Below, in pieces: positions 44,405 through 52,175 of a stretch of DNA of 52,225 bases. Numbering within the stretch: position 1 is the first letter of the stretch; every line of letters begins with the position of its first letter. The stretch covers positions 1 to 52,225 of the forward strand of contig NZ_JAQSDN010000023.1 in NCBI RefSeq assembly GCF_029945925.1. Direction: 5' to 3'. Both the position numbers and the translations under genes were made by a program. The notes under the pieces were generated by a model, which saw nothing but the letters and a program-made list of their open reading frames with translations, ran no database searches and was not told the DNA's origin. Source of the stretch: Polaromonas sp. (GTDB lineage: Bacteria > Pseudomonadota > Gammaproteobacteria > Burkholderiales > Burkholderiaceae_C).

Positions 44405-44926
44405 TTGACAGACTCACCAGCCAAACGCCTTCCCACCCCCTCCCTGCGCCGGCGCATGGCCTGCTGGCTGTATGAGGGCATGCTGATGTTCGGCGTGGTG
44501 TTCATTGCCGACTACCTGTTCAGCACCCTGAGCCAGACGCGCAATGCCATGGACAACCGAAACGCCCAGCAGGCCTTCCTGTTTGTCGTGTTCGGCATCT
44601 ACTTCGTCTGGTTCTGGGCCAAAGGCCAGACCCTGGCCATGAAGACCTGGAACATCCGCCTGACCGACCTGCAGGGACAAGCCGTCAGCCAGAAGCGCGC
44701 CTTCCTGCGTTACACCCTGAGCTGGCTCTGGTTTTTGCCGCCGCTGGCCTTGAGCTGGCTGCTGGGGCTGGACGTGCGGCAGGCGCTCGTGCTGGCCGGC
44801 GGCTGGATCGCCATCTGGGCGATCCTGTCGCGCTTTCACCCGGACCGGCAGTTCTGGCACGATGCGCTGGCCGGCACCCGCCTGGTATCCAGCCTCCCCG
44901 CCGGCGCGCCGGCCCAAGCCGCCTGA
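44405..44926 (+). CDS. RDD family membrane protein
   Basis: A membrane protein of about 173 residues with three or four hydrophobic segments (GMLMFGVVFIADYLFSTL, QAFLFVVFGIYFVWFW, FLPPLALSWLLGLD, VLAGGWIAIWAILSRF). It has the RDD pattern: Arg-rich RRRMACWLYEG near the start, KTWNIRLTDLQGQAVSQKRAFLRY, and HPDRQFWHDALAGTRLV at the end. The start is uncertain: TTG at 44405 is used here, and an in-frame TTG at 44357 adds 16 residues but sits just after a perfect palindrome (44335-44352) that may act as a weak terminator. It closes the sigma-factor cluster. Its substrate, if a transporter, is unknown. Confidence 0.85.
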   Translation: MTDSPAKRLPTPSLRRRMACWLYEGMLMFGVVFIADYLFSTLSQTRNAMDNRNAQQAFLFVVFGIYFVWFWAKGQTLAMKTWNIRLTDLQGQAVSQKRAFLRYTLSWLWFLPPLALSWLLGLDVRQALVLAGGWIAIWAILSRFHPDRQFWHDALAGTRLVSSLPAGAPAQAA

Positions 44927-44994
44927 AGCCCCGCGGCGCCTCCGCCATGCAAGAGCCGCGTCACACCGTCACAGAGCTGCGCGACAATCGGCCC

Positions 44995-45435
44995 ATGCCC
45001 GAACACGCTTCCACCGTCTCTCCCCCTGCGCTTCAGGGCCACCCGGCGCCCCCCCCTCCCGCCAATCCCCAGAAAGACCGCAAAGGCATCAACCGCGTCT
45101 GGCATGCCTTCGGCTATTCGGTGGCGGGCTTGCGCGCCGGATGGCAGGAAACGGCATTTCGCCAGGAAGCCATTGCCGCGCTGGTGCTGCTTCCTGCCGC
45201 CGTCTGGCTGGGCCGCAGCTGGGTTGAAACCGCCTTGCTGGCCGGTTCGGTCATCCTGGTGATGATCATCGAACTGCTCAACACCGGCATAGAAACCGCG
45301 ATCGACCGCATCGGCCCGGAGTGGCACGACCTGTCCAAACGCGCCAAGGACATGGGCAGTGCCGCCGTGTTGCTGAGCCTGCTGCTGTGCGCGGGCATCT
45401 GGGTCATGGCGCTGTTCCAGAGGTTTTTCGCATGA
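44995..45435 (+). CDS. dgkA: Diacylglycerol kinase
   Basis: A 146-residue inner-membrane kinase that recycles diacylglycerol to phosphatidic acid. The first 30 residues are Pro/Ala-rich and not conserved. The family part is HAFGYSVAGLRAGWQETAFRQEAIAALVLLPAAVWLG and the signature ELLNTGIETAIDRIGPEWHDLSKRAKDMGSAAVLLSLLL, with three membrane helices and the catalytic Glu, Asp and Lys. The ATG at 44995 is taken; one at 44947 is in frame but gives no family sequence. It overlaps the LOG-family gene by four bases. Confidence 0.94.
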   Translation: MPEHASTVSPPALQGHPAPPPPANPQKDRKGINRVWHAFGYSVAGLRAGWQETAFRQEAIAALVLLPAAVWLGRSWVETALLAGSVILVMIIELLNTGIETAIDRIGPEWHDLSKRAKDMGSAAVLLSLLLCAGIWVMALFQRFFA

Positions 45436-46019
45436 AACCGGCTTTTTCCGTCTGCGTTTATTGCGGCTCGCGAGCGGGCGCGGACCCCGGATTTTCCGAA
45501 ACCGCGCGCCAGGTCGGCCAGTGGATAGGCGAGCATGGCGGCCAGCTGGTGTATGGCGGCGGGCGCAACGGGCTGATGGGCATCCTCGCCGATGCGACCC
45601 TGGCCGCCGGCGGCCGCGTCGTCGGCGTCATCCCGAAGGCGCTGGTGGAGAAGGAATGGGCCCACACAGGCTGCACCGAGCTGCACATCGTGGACACCAT
45701 GCACGAACGCAAGCGCATCATGGCCGAACACGCCGACGCTTTTCTGTCCCTGCCCGGCGGCATCGGCACGCTGGAAGAATTTTTTGAGGTGTGGACCTGG
45801 CGCCAGCTGGGTTACCACGCCAAACCGGTCGGCCTGCTGAACCTGAACGGTTATTACGACCACCTGCTGGCTTTTTTGGGAACCTCGGTCACCAGCGGCT
45901 TCATGAACGACTGGCAGATGGAACTGATTCATGTCGCCAGCGATGCTGAACAGTTGCTGCAGCAACTGGTGCAGTCAGCGGGCATGGCGCCCGACGTGCT
46001 GCGCCTGGACCAGATCTAA
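45432..46019 (+). CDS. LOG-family protein (TIGR00730-like)
   Basis: A 195-residue cytosolic Rossmann-like protein. VCVYCGSRAGADPGF starts the fold, LVYGGGRNGLMGILADATLAAGG is the nucleotide region, and SLPGGIGTLEEFFEVWTWRQLGYH carries the PGGxGTxxE motif. Members hydrolyse nucleoside monophosphates to free the base, including cytokinin riboside 5'-monophosphates in plants and some bacteria; the normal bacterial substrate is not settled. It overlaps dgkA by four bases and is followed by a family A repeat on the opposite strand, which belongs to the glnB gene end. Confidence 0.94.
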   Translation: MKPAFSVCVYCGSRAGADPGFSETARQVGQWIGEHGGQLVYGGGRNGLMGILADATLAAGGRVVGVIPKALVEKEWAHTGCTELHIVDTMHERKRIMAEHADAFLSLPGGIGTLEEFFEVWTWRQLGYHAKPVGLLNLNGYYDHLLAFLGTSVTSGFMNDWQMELIHVASDAEQLLQQLVQSAGMAPDVLRLDQI

Positions 46020-46051
46020 CGCGATTGCGTCGAGCTAGCCTATGGGCTCTT

Positions 46052-46146
46052 CACCAGCCGGGGCCGCGGGACTGGCTTTGCCAGACCGCAGGCGCAGCGG
46101 CCCCCTCGGGGGGCAGCGCATTACACGAAGTGAAAAGCGTGGGGGC
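46052..46146 (-). repeat. Family A repeat after glnB
   Basis: Minus-strand copy that begins three bases after the glnB stop: GCCCCCACGC, then GCCCCCCGAGGGGGC, a GGCAAAGCC-type hairpin and CCGCGGCCCCGGCTGGTGAA. It reads in the same direction as glnB and ends 32 bases from the stop of the convergent LOG gene. Confidence 0.88.
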
Positions 46147-46149
46147 GCA

Positions 46150-46506
<357 letters not shown>

Positions 46507-46545
46507 TTAAATTGGCAAAGCCGTGATAAACGGGCATCTCTTAAT

Positions 46546-46635
46546 CAGCCAGGGCCGCGGGTCCGGCTTCGCCGGCCCGCAGGCGCAGCGCCCCCCGGGG
46601 GGCAGCGAGGACACGTCAGTGCCGAGCGTGGGGGC
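46546..46635 (-). repeat. Family A repeat after nadE
   Basis: Minus-strand copy starting five bases after the nadE stop: GCCCCCACGCTCGG, GCCCCCCGGGGGGC, then GGGCCGGCGAAGCCGGACCC, ending CGCGGCCCTGGCTG. It points the same way as nadE and glnB, ending 57 bases before the glnB start. Confidence 0.88.
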
Positions 46636-46640
46636 CATAT

Positions 46641-48329
46641 CTAGGCATGAAATTTGTTGGTGACAGGATAGCGCCAATCCTTGCCGAAGCTCCGGTGGGT
46701 AACCCGGATGCCTATCGGTGCCTGGCGGCGCTTGTACTCATTGATCTTGATGAGCCGGGTCACACGTTCGACCACGGCACGATCAAACCCCTCCGCCACG
46801 ATGGCCGCTATGCTCTCGTCGTTTTCCATGTAGCGCTGCAGGATCGCGTCGAGCGCCTCGTAAGGCGGCAGGCTGTCCTGGTCAGTCTGGTCGGCGCGCA
46901 GTTCGGCGCTGGGCGGGCGAGTGATGATGCGCTCGGGAATCGGGTTGCTGCCGGTGCCGTAGGGGTCGTTCTCGTTGCGCCACTGCGCCAGCCGGAACAC
47001 CGTGGTTTTCAGCAGGTCCTTGATGACCGCGAATCCGCCCGCCATGTCGCCGTACAGCGTGCAGTAGCCGGTCGCCATTTCGCTCTTGTTGCCGGTGGTC
47101 AGCACGATGGCGCCGAACTTGTTGGACAGCGCCATCAGGAACACGCCGCGGATGCGCGCCTGGATGTTTTCCTCGGTGGTGTCTTCCGGCAAGCCCTTGA
47201 ACTCACCTGCCAAAGAAGCCTTGAAGGCTTCAAATTCGGGGATGATGGAAATCTCGTCGTAACGCACCTTCAAACGCGCAGCCATGTCGCGTGCGTCTGT
47301 CCAGGAGATGTCGGCGGTATAGGGCGACGGCATCATCACCGTGCGCACCTTGTCGGCGCCCAGCGCGTCCACCGCAATGGCCAGCACCAGCGCCGAGTCA
47401 ATGCCGCCCGACAGGCCGAGGATGGCGCCGGGAAACCCGTTTTTACCGAGGTAATCGCGCACGCCCAGCACCAGCGCGTCCCACAAATCCGCTTCGGCGC
47501 TGCGCAGCGGCACCTCTCTAGCTATCAGTTTAATAGCGCCCGGCGCACGTTCCGCCTGGGCCAGAAACAGATTTTCCCTGAAACTTTCGGCCCGACCCGC
47601 CAGCGCGCCGTCTGCCTGCAGGGCAAAGGAGTGGCCTTCGAAGACAATTTCGTCCTGCCCGCCCACCAGGTGCGCATACACCATGGGCAGGCCGGTGGCC
47701 AGCACGCGCTCGCGCATCATGCGTTCACGTTCGCCGCCCTTGCCCACATGGAAAGGCGAGGCGTTGATGACGGCCAGCAGCTCGGCGCCCGCCTCTTTGG
47801 CCAGCCGCGCGGGCTCCTCGAACCAGGCGTCCTCGCAGATCAGCAGGCCGACCTTGACCGCATCGGCGCCCTCGCCGGCTTCGAACACGCAGACACCCTG
47901 CCCCGGCGTGAAATAGCGGCGCTCGTCGAACACCTGGTAGTTGGGCAGCTCGCGCTTGGCATAGGTGGCAATCACCGCGCCTTCGCGCAGTACGCGGGCG
48001 GCGTTGTGGCGCTGGTGCACCTCGACACTTTTTGTGCGCAGGCCGCGGCCACTGTCACCATGGGTCGGCGTGCCCACCACCACCGTCAGCCCCTTTAACC
48101 CGGCCAGCTCCCGGGCCACCAGATTCACGGCATCATCACAGGCTGCGATGAAGGAGCGGCGCAAAAACAGGTCTTCGGCGGCGTAGCCGCATATCGCCAT
48201 CTCGGGCGTGAGCAGCAGGCGCACACCGTCGGCATAGGCCGTACGTGCCGCATCAATGATTTTTTGCGCGTTGCCCGGCATGTCGCCAACGCAGTAGTTC
48301 AATTGGGCAACGCAGATGTTGAGAGTCAT
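46641..48329 (-). CDS. nadE: Glutamine-dependent NAD+ synthase
   Basis: Final step of NAD synthesis, converting deamido-NAD to NAD with glutamine nitrogen. The 562-residue protein has an N-terminal nitrilase-fold glutaminase (about 1-260) with the catalytic Glu in LLTPEMAICGY, Lys in YAKRELPNY and Cys in GLLICEDAWFEEPARL. The C-terminal synthetase (about 285-562) has the ATP loop GLSGGIDSALVLAIAVDALG. It is complete and usual in length. Its start ATG overlaps the start of the divergent COG3146 gene by two bases. A short hairpin (47520-47538, CGCTATTAAACTGATAGCT on this strand) matches the family B core and is read as GAIKLIA. Confidence 0.96.
   Translation of the reverse strand: MTLNICVAQLNYCVGDMPGNAQKIIDAARTAYADGVRLLLTPEMAICGYAAEDLFLRRSFIAACDDAVNLVARELAGLKGLTVVVGTPTHGDSGRGLRTKSVEVHQRHNAARVLREGAVIATYAKRELPNYQVFDERRYFTPGQGVCVFEAGEGADAVKVGLLICEDAWFEEPARLAKEAGAELLAVINASPFHVGKGGERERMMRERVLATGLPMVYAHLVGGQDEIVFEGHSFALQADGALAGRAESFRENLFLAQAERAPGAIKLIAREVPLRSAEADLWDALVLGVRDYLGKNGFPGAILGLSGGIDSALVLAIAVDALGADKVRTVMMPSPYTADISWTDARDMAARLKVRYDEISIIPEFEAFKASLAGEFKGLPEDTTEENIQARIRGVFLMALSNKFGAIVLTTGNKSEMATGYCTLYGDMAGGFAVIKDLLKTTVFRLAQWRNENDPYGTGSNPIPERIITRPPSAELRADQTDQDSLPPYEALDAILQRYMENDESIAAIVAEGFDRAVVERVTRLIKINEYKRRQAPIGIRVTHRSFGKDWRYPVTNKFHA
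47520..47538 (-). repeat. Possible family B core within nadE
   Basis: CGCTATTAAACTGATAGCT matches the core hairpin of family B, read in the same LIA frame as the copies in cysN and the COG3146 gene. The rest of the element is not recognisable, so it may be a remnant or chance. Confidence 0.35.
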
Positions 48330-49809
48330 GAAAAAAGAAAAAACGGTTGATGCTGTGACTGAAAACGATTATGTCATCCGCGTGCTGGATTCGCCGCTGC
48401 AGGTCCCGGCCGCCGACTGGAACGCGCTGCTCGCGGCGCAGGCGGGTGACGGCAGCCTGAACCCCTTCATGCGCCATGAGTACCTCGCCGCCATGCTGGA
48501 AAGCGGCAGTGCCACCCCGCAAACCGGCTGGACCGCGCGTTTTGTCATGCTGTCGCTGGGCACGCAGCTGGTCGGCGCCTGCGCGCTCTACCTGAAAGAC
48601 CACTCCTACGGCGAATACGTGTTCGACCACGCCTGGGCCAACGCCTACCACCAGCACGGCCTGCCCTACTACCCCAAAGCCCTGGTGGCGCCGCCCTTCA
48701 CGCCGGTGCCCGGCCCGCGGCTGCTGGCGCGTGATGCCGCCACCCGCACGCTGCTGGTGCAGGCGCTGCTGGCCTGGTGTACGGAAGAAGGGCTGTCGTC
48801 ACTGCACCTGCTGTTTGCCAGTGACGAGGATGTCGCCGCCTGCGAGGAAGCCGGGCTGATGCTGCGGCACAACGTGCAGTTCCATTGGTCCAATAGAGCC
48901 CCCACGCTCCCCACTGCGTGTGCCTCCGGCGTTTCGCTGCCCCTTGCACGAGAAAAAGGGGCGCTGCGCCTGAGGACCGGCGAAGCCGGATCCGCGGCCC
49001 CGGCTGGTGAAAATAATGCCCCCACGCTCCCCACTGCGTGTGGTTCGCTGCCCCCCGAGGGGGCGCTGCGCCTGCGGACCGGCGAAGCCGGATCCGCGGC
49101 CCCGGCTGGTGAATACGGGGAGCCTCGGCCGTTTCGCGACTTCGACGACTTCCTGATGTCGCTGAGCCAGGAAAAGCGCAAGAAAATCCGCCAGGAGCGG
49201 CGCAAGGTGCTGGATGCCGGCGTGCGCTTCCGCTGGTCGCTGGGCAAAGACATCAGCGCTGCCGACTGGGACTTTTTCTACCGCTGCTACGAGCGCACCT
49301 ATTACGAACACGGCAACGCGCCCTACCTGAGCCGCGACTTCTTCCAGCGCATGCAGGCCACCATGCCGGAGAACTGGCTGCTGTTTGTGGCGCAACGCGA
49401 TGGCGCACCAATCGCTACAAGTTTGATAGCTGTCAGCGCAGGTGGAACAAGGGCAGAAGGCCAATTTGACGCCATAACACCGACCCGGGTTGCCTATGGC
49501 CGCTACTGGGGTGCGCTGGAACGTGTCGACTGCCTGCACTTTGAGGCCTGTTATTACCAGCCGCTGCAATGGTGCATCACCCATGGCTACCAGCGCTTCG
49601 AAGGTGGCGCCCAGGGCGAGCACAAAATGGCGCGCGCCCTGCTGCCGGTCAAGACCACCAGTGCCCACTGGCTGGCGCACCCGGCCTTTGCCGACGCGGT
49701 GGAGCGCTTCCTGGAACGCGAGGGCGAAGGCATGGCCGGCTACATGGAAGAACTGGAGCGGCGCAACCCGTTCCGGCAGGCGGAGCCTGGCGGCAATACC
49801 CCCTCGTGA
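48328..49809 (+). CDS. COG3146/FemAB-like acyltransferase protein with repeat-derived inserts
   Basis: A 493-residue cytosolic protein of the COG3146 (GNAT/FemAB-like, DUF482) family of unknown substrate. The recognisable parts are LNPFMRHEYLAAMLESGSA, KDHSYGEYVFDHAWANAYHQHGLPYYPKALVA, SQEKRKKIRQERRKVLDAGV and RYWGALERVDCLHFEACYYQPLQWCITHGYQRFEGGAQGEHKMARAL, with a typical C-terminus. Between LRHNVQFHWSN and FRDFDDFL there are about 72 residues from two tandem family A repeats (48898-49113), read as APTLPTACASGVSLP... and APTLPTACGSLPPEGA.... Near 49413-49478 another insert (LIAVSAGGTRAEGQFDA) is a family B repeat. All keep the frame, making this protein longer than normal. An ATG at 48316 is an alternative start. 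Confidence 0.88.
   Translation: MKKEKTVDAVTENDYVIRVLDSPLQVPAADWNALLAAQAGDGSLNPFMRHEYLAAMLESGSATPQTGWTARFVMLSLGTQLVGACALYLKDHSYGEYVFDHAWANAYHQHGLPYYPKALVAPPFTPVPGPRLLARDAATRTLLVQALLAWCTEEGLSSLHLLFASDEDVAACEEAGLMLRHNVQFHWSNRAPTLPTACASGVSLPLAREKGALRLRTGEAGSAAPAGENNAPTLPTACGSLPPEGALRLRTGEAGSAAPAGEYGEPRPFRDFDDFLMSLSQEKRKKIRQERRKVLDAGVRFRWSLGKDISAADWDFFYRCYERTYYEHGNAPYLSRDFFQRMQATMPENWLLFVAQRDGAPIATSLIAVSAGGTRAEGQFDAITPTRVAYGRYWGALERVDCLHFEACYYQPLQWCITHGYQRFEGGAQGEHKMARALLPVKTTSAHWLAHPAFADAVERFLEREGEGMAGYMEELERRNPFRQAEPGGNTPS
48898..49011 (+). repeat. Family A repeat, first tandem copy in the COG3146 gene
   Basis: GCCCCCACGCTCCCCACTGC..., a middle hairpin changed to GCCCCTTGCACGAGAAAAAGGGGC, then GGACCGGCGAAGCCGGATCC and CGCGGCCCCGGCTGGTGAA. 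It is 114 bp, read as 38 residues. Just before it, CAATAGAGCCCCC recalls the TAGAGCCCCC that ends yggX, here out of frame. Confidence 0.9.
49018..49113 (+). repeat. Family A repeat, second tandem copy in the COG3146 gene
   Basis: Follows the first copy after six bases. The canonical GCCCCCCGAGGGGGC hairpin and GGACCGGCGAAGCCGGATCC are present. 96 bp, read as 32 residues; its last 40 bases are nearly identical to those of the first copy, pointing to tandem duplication. Confidence 0.9.
49413..49478 (+). repeat. Family B repeat in the COG3146 gene
   Basis: CGCTACAAGTTTGATAGCTG core, TCAGCGCAGG, ACAAGGGCAGAAGGCCAATTTGAC and a GCCATAA-type end. It is sense-oriented, 66 bp, read as 22 residues centred on LIAVSAGG. 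It lies just before YGRYWG. Confidence 0.85.
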
Positions 49810-49874
49810 CGCTACAGTATTCATAGCTACCAGCGCTTTCCTACATTGGGCTGGAGGCCGATTTGGCGTATAAG
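49810..49874 (+). repeat. Family B repeat after the COG3146 gene
   Basis: CGCTACAGTATTCATAGCTA core, CCAGCGC, ACATTGGGCTGGAGGCCGATTTGG and a GTATAA end. It starts in the base right after the stop codon, sense-oriented. Confidence 0.85.
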
Positions 49875-49923
49875 GACAGTTGATTCAAGCTTTTTCTGAA
49901 ACCCTGCTTCTCACCCTTTTTTC

Positions 49924-50727
49924 ATGCTCGACGCCACCACCGACGCCCCCGGCCTTGCAACGCTTGCCACCCAGTCTGCACCGCTGGGCCGCGCCCATGC
50001 GCGGCGCCTGCGCGAGATCTACCGCTCCGCCGGCTGGCCCTGCCAGGACCTGCTGGAAATCGAGTTGCTGGCCGCCGGCCTGCTGCAGCGTGTCGCCGGC
50101 CCCTCAGGCCACGAGACCCTGCGCGTGACTGATGCCGGCGTCGCCTGCCTGGCCGCCGCGCTGGTGCGCAACCGCGCGGCCCTGTCGGCGCACGAGGCGC
50201 TGGTCGAACGCGTGGCCTGCGAGATGGTGCGCGCCGGCCGCATCACCTGGCGGGCGTTGAGCCTGCGCGCGCAGCTGCCGCCACCGGCCGACGGCGCCGC
50301 CGCACGCTGGTGCATGGTGCGGCCCGACGTGTTTTCGATCCGCAATACCTCGGTGGAAGCCTATGTCGAGCCCGTCGTCCATGAGATCAAGGTGCGGCGA
50401 TCCGACCTGCTGGGCGACCTGCGCCGGCCCGAAAAACGCGGCGCCTATCTCGATCTGGGCGGCGAGTGCTGGTACGTGCTGGGCTGCGACGCCAAAGGCC
50501 AGCCCATTGCCACCGCCGATGAAGTTCCGCCGGAATGCGGCGTGATGCAGGTCGAAGGCGAACGGCTGGTGGTGGCCCGCGCCGCGCCGCGGCGTCCCCG
50601 GCAGGCATTGCCTTTTGGCGTGTGGGTCGCGCTGGCCAAGGCAACCCCGGTCGCCGGTCTGCGCGATGACGAACAGGGCCTGCTGGGCGATACCGACACC
50701 CACCCAGGGGAGAAAGAACCATCATGA
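49924..50727 (+). CDS. MmcB/PD-(D/E)XK nuclease-like protein
   Basis: A 267-residue cytosolic protein. The first 110 residues are helical (ARRLREIYRSAGWPCQDLLEIELLAAGLLQRV, wHTH-like). Then RPDVFSIRNTSVEAYVEPVVHEIKVRRSDLLGDLRRPEKRGAYLDLGGECWYVLG carries a PD...EXK pattern (Asp in RPD, Glu and Lys in EIK), like MmcB-type DNA-repair nucleases. Catalysis is not proved by sequence alone. It overlaps the next gene by four bases (ATGA). A family B repeat lies 50 bases upstream. No strong ribosome site is visible before the ATG. Confidence 0.7.
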   Translation: MLDATTDAPGLATLATQSAPLGRAHARRLREIYRSAGWPCQDLLEIELLAAGLLQRVAGPSGHETLRVTDAGVACLAAALVRNRAALSAHEALVERVACEMVRAGRITWRALSLRAQLPPPADGAAARWCMVRPDVFSIRNTSVEAYVEPVVHEIKVRRSDLLGDLRRPEKRGAYLDLGGECWYVLGCDAKGQPIATADEVPPECGVMQVEGERLVVARAAPRRPRQALPFGVWVALAKATPVAGLRDDEQGLLGDTDTHPGEKEPS

Positions 50728-51053
50728 ACAAGCAACCCGGCACCGGCCATTACCAGGTCAAACTCGTCGAGTGCCCCAGCCTCAGCCCTGACGAACGTGC
50801 TGCGTCGGAGCTGCGTTTTCGCATGTCACTTGAATTTTCCCTGGGCGGCCCCGACCAGGTGCTGCCTTCCCTGCAGGCCTACTTGCTGGTGCAATCGCTC
50901 AACGAGGACTTGCCGCTGGGCGCGCAGGTGTCGCAAGCCGAGGAACAGGTCATCGCGCTGTGGGAGAACGCCGAAGAAGACGCGATCCTCGCGGCATTTC
51001 GCCCCTTGAACCGGGACATGGGCGATGCCCGCTTCGAAATCGTTCCGTTGTAA
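50724..51053 (+). CDS. Hypothetical protein paired with the nuclease-like gene
   Basis: A 109-residue acidic protein (VKLVECPSLSPDERAASELRFRMSLEFSLGG, AEEQVIALWENAEEDAILAAFRPLNRDM). No motif, membrane or export signal. It starts inside the end of the nuclease-like gene (ATGA overlap, GGGGAGAAAGAACC before the ATG), so the two are very probably co-translated. It could be a partner or regulator of the nuclease-like protein; the family is not recognised. Confidence 0.65.
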   Translation: MNKQPGTGHYQVKLVECPSLSPDERAASELRFRMSLEFSLGGPDQVLPSLQAYLLVQSLNEDLPLGAQVSQAEEQVIALWENAEEDAILAAFRPLNRDMGDARFEIVPL

Positions 51054-51068
51054 GCCTGCGGCGCCCCT

Positions 51069-51470
51069 TCAGCGCGCAAGCAGCAGGACCAGGCTGGCCA
51101 GCGCCGCCATGCCCACCAGCACCAGCGCGCCCGCCAGCCATGCCATGCGGCGGCGCTGCGTCTCGATGCGCAGAATCAGCTGCGTGTTCTGCTCGGCCAG
51201 CGCCTTGATCAACTCCGAGGAAGCAAGCATCTGTTCCTGCAGTTCTTTCGTCGCCGTTTCCAGTTCACTGACATGCGCGGTCAGGGTGGTGATGGCCCGG
51301 GCCTCCGGCGAAAGCGCTGCCTCGGTGGCATCGGCGACCTGCGCGCCGGCGTGAGGTTTCCTGCCCACCGCGGCCCACAGTTTTCTCGCACCGGCGGCGA
51401 CCTTGGGGGCGTTGCTCACCACCTCGGTCCACGGAACACTTTGCAACACAGTCAACCAGCCTATCGCCAT
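51069..51470 (-). CDS. Small tail-anchored coiled-coil protein
   Basis: A 133-residue protein, MAIGWLTVLQSVPWTEVVSNAPKVAAGARKLWAAV at the start, a coiled-coil stretch (ITTLTAHVSELETATKELQEQMLASSELIKALAEQNTQLILRIETQRRRM) and a C-terminal membrane helix (LAGALVLVGMAALASLVLLLAR). The arrangement suggests an anchored cytosolic coiled coil. AGGTGG precedes the ATG at 51470; the frame is open upstream. Function is unknown. It converges on the preceding gene with 15 bases between stops. Confidence 0.7.
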   Translation of the reverse strand: MAIGWLTVLQSVPWTEVVSNAPKVAAGARKLWAAVGRKPHAGAQVADATEAALSPEARAITTLTAHVSELETATKELQEQMLASSELIKALAEQNTQLILRIETQRRRMAWLAGALVLVGMAALASLVLLLAR

Positions 51471-51794
51471 AAAGCCACCTTTCGGGAATTTTTCACACCC
51501 TCCGCCCGCCCCTGGAGCCGGCAGCGATGCGAACATCGGGCGTTCACCCTAACATGGCGGGAAAGACCCGCCGAGGGTGTTGTATAAATAGAGCATACAG
51601 ACAAGCCTTCAAAAGGCCTGTCCCGCCGGAACAAAACCCGATATCACCCCTACACTGGAGCAACGCCATTCAAGCAAGGCCTGTTCTCGCGAAGGCCGCC
51701 AAAGCAGCCTGCCGACGTGTTGAAGACACCGGCGGAACAAGCCGCAACCCATCCGGCTGACCAAGCCGCGGACCCTCTGCCCAAGAAAGAATCC

Positions 51795-52175
51795 ATGATC
51801 AATTTCACGCCGCAGCAATGGCAGATGCTGGTCGAGGCCGGCGCCCAGGAGCCCCAGCCATTGCACCTTGCCGACCTGAGCCTGCCCTTCGTGTACAACA
51901 GGATGATTGGCGTGTTTCACTGCGCGGCCGGTCGCCATCGCCTTGCCATGTCACTGCTGCTGGCCTTCAGGCACGGCTGCCACAGCGGCATCGAGGTCGG
52001 CGACAAGCTCGGACTCGAATTTCCGGACGACACGGCCGACCGGTGGCTGGAAGAAACCCCGGGAGCGGCCTTTCGCAGTTCGGTGGGTCGCAACGTGCAG
52101 GCCGGCAAGCGGGCCAGCCTGACCGTCATTGAAAAACGCTGGCTGGGCGACATGGAGTATCTGTTCGAGGACTAG
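51795..52175 (+). CDS. Hypothetical protein
   Basis: A 126-residue protein (MINFTPQQWQMLVEAGAQEPQPLHLADLSLPFVYNRMIGVFHCAAGRHRLAMSLLLAFRHGCHSG), with AAGAAAGAATCC before the ATG; a GTG at 51717 is an alternative start. No known motif. The C-terminal part is helical and ends KRWLGDMEYLFED. Nothing in its neighbourhood hints at function. The 180-base gap upstream (51537-51716) contains TTGTATAAATAG, a likely -10, and no other feature; the last 50 bases of the window also show none. Confidence 0.55.
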   Translation: MINFTPQQWQMLVEAGAQEPQPLHLADLSLPFVYNRMIGVFHCAAGRHRLAMSLLLAFRHGCHSGIEVGDKLGLEFPDDTADRWLEETPGAAFRSSVGRNVQAGKRASLTVIEKRWLGDMEYLFED

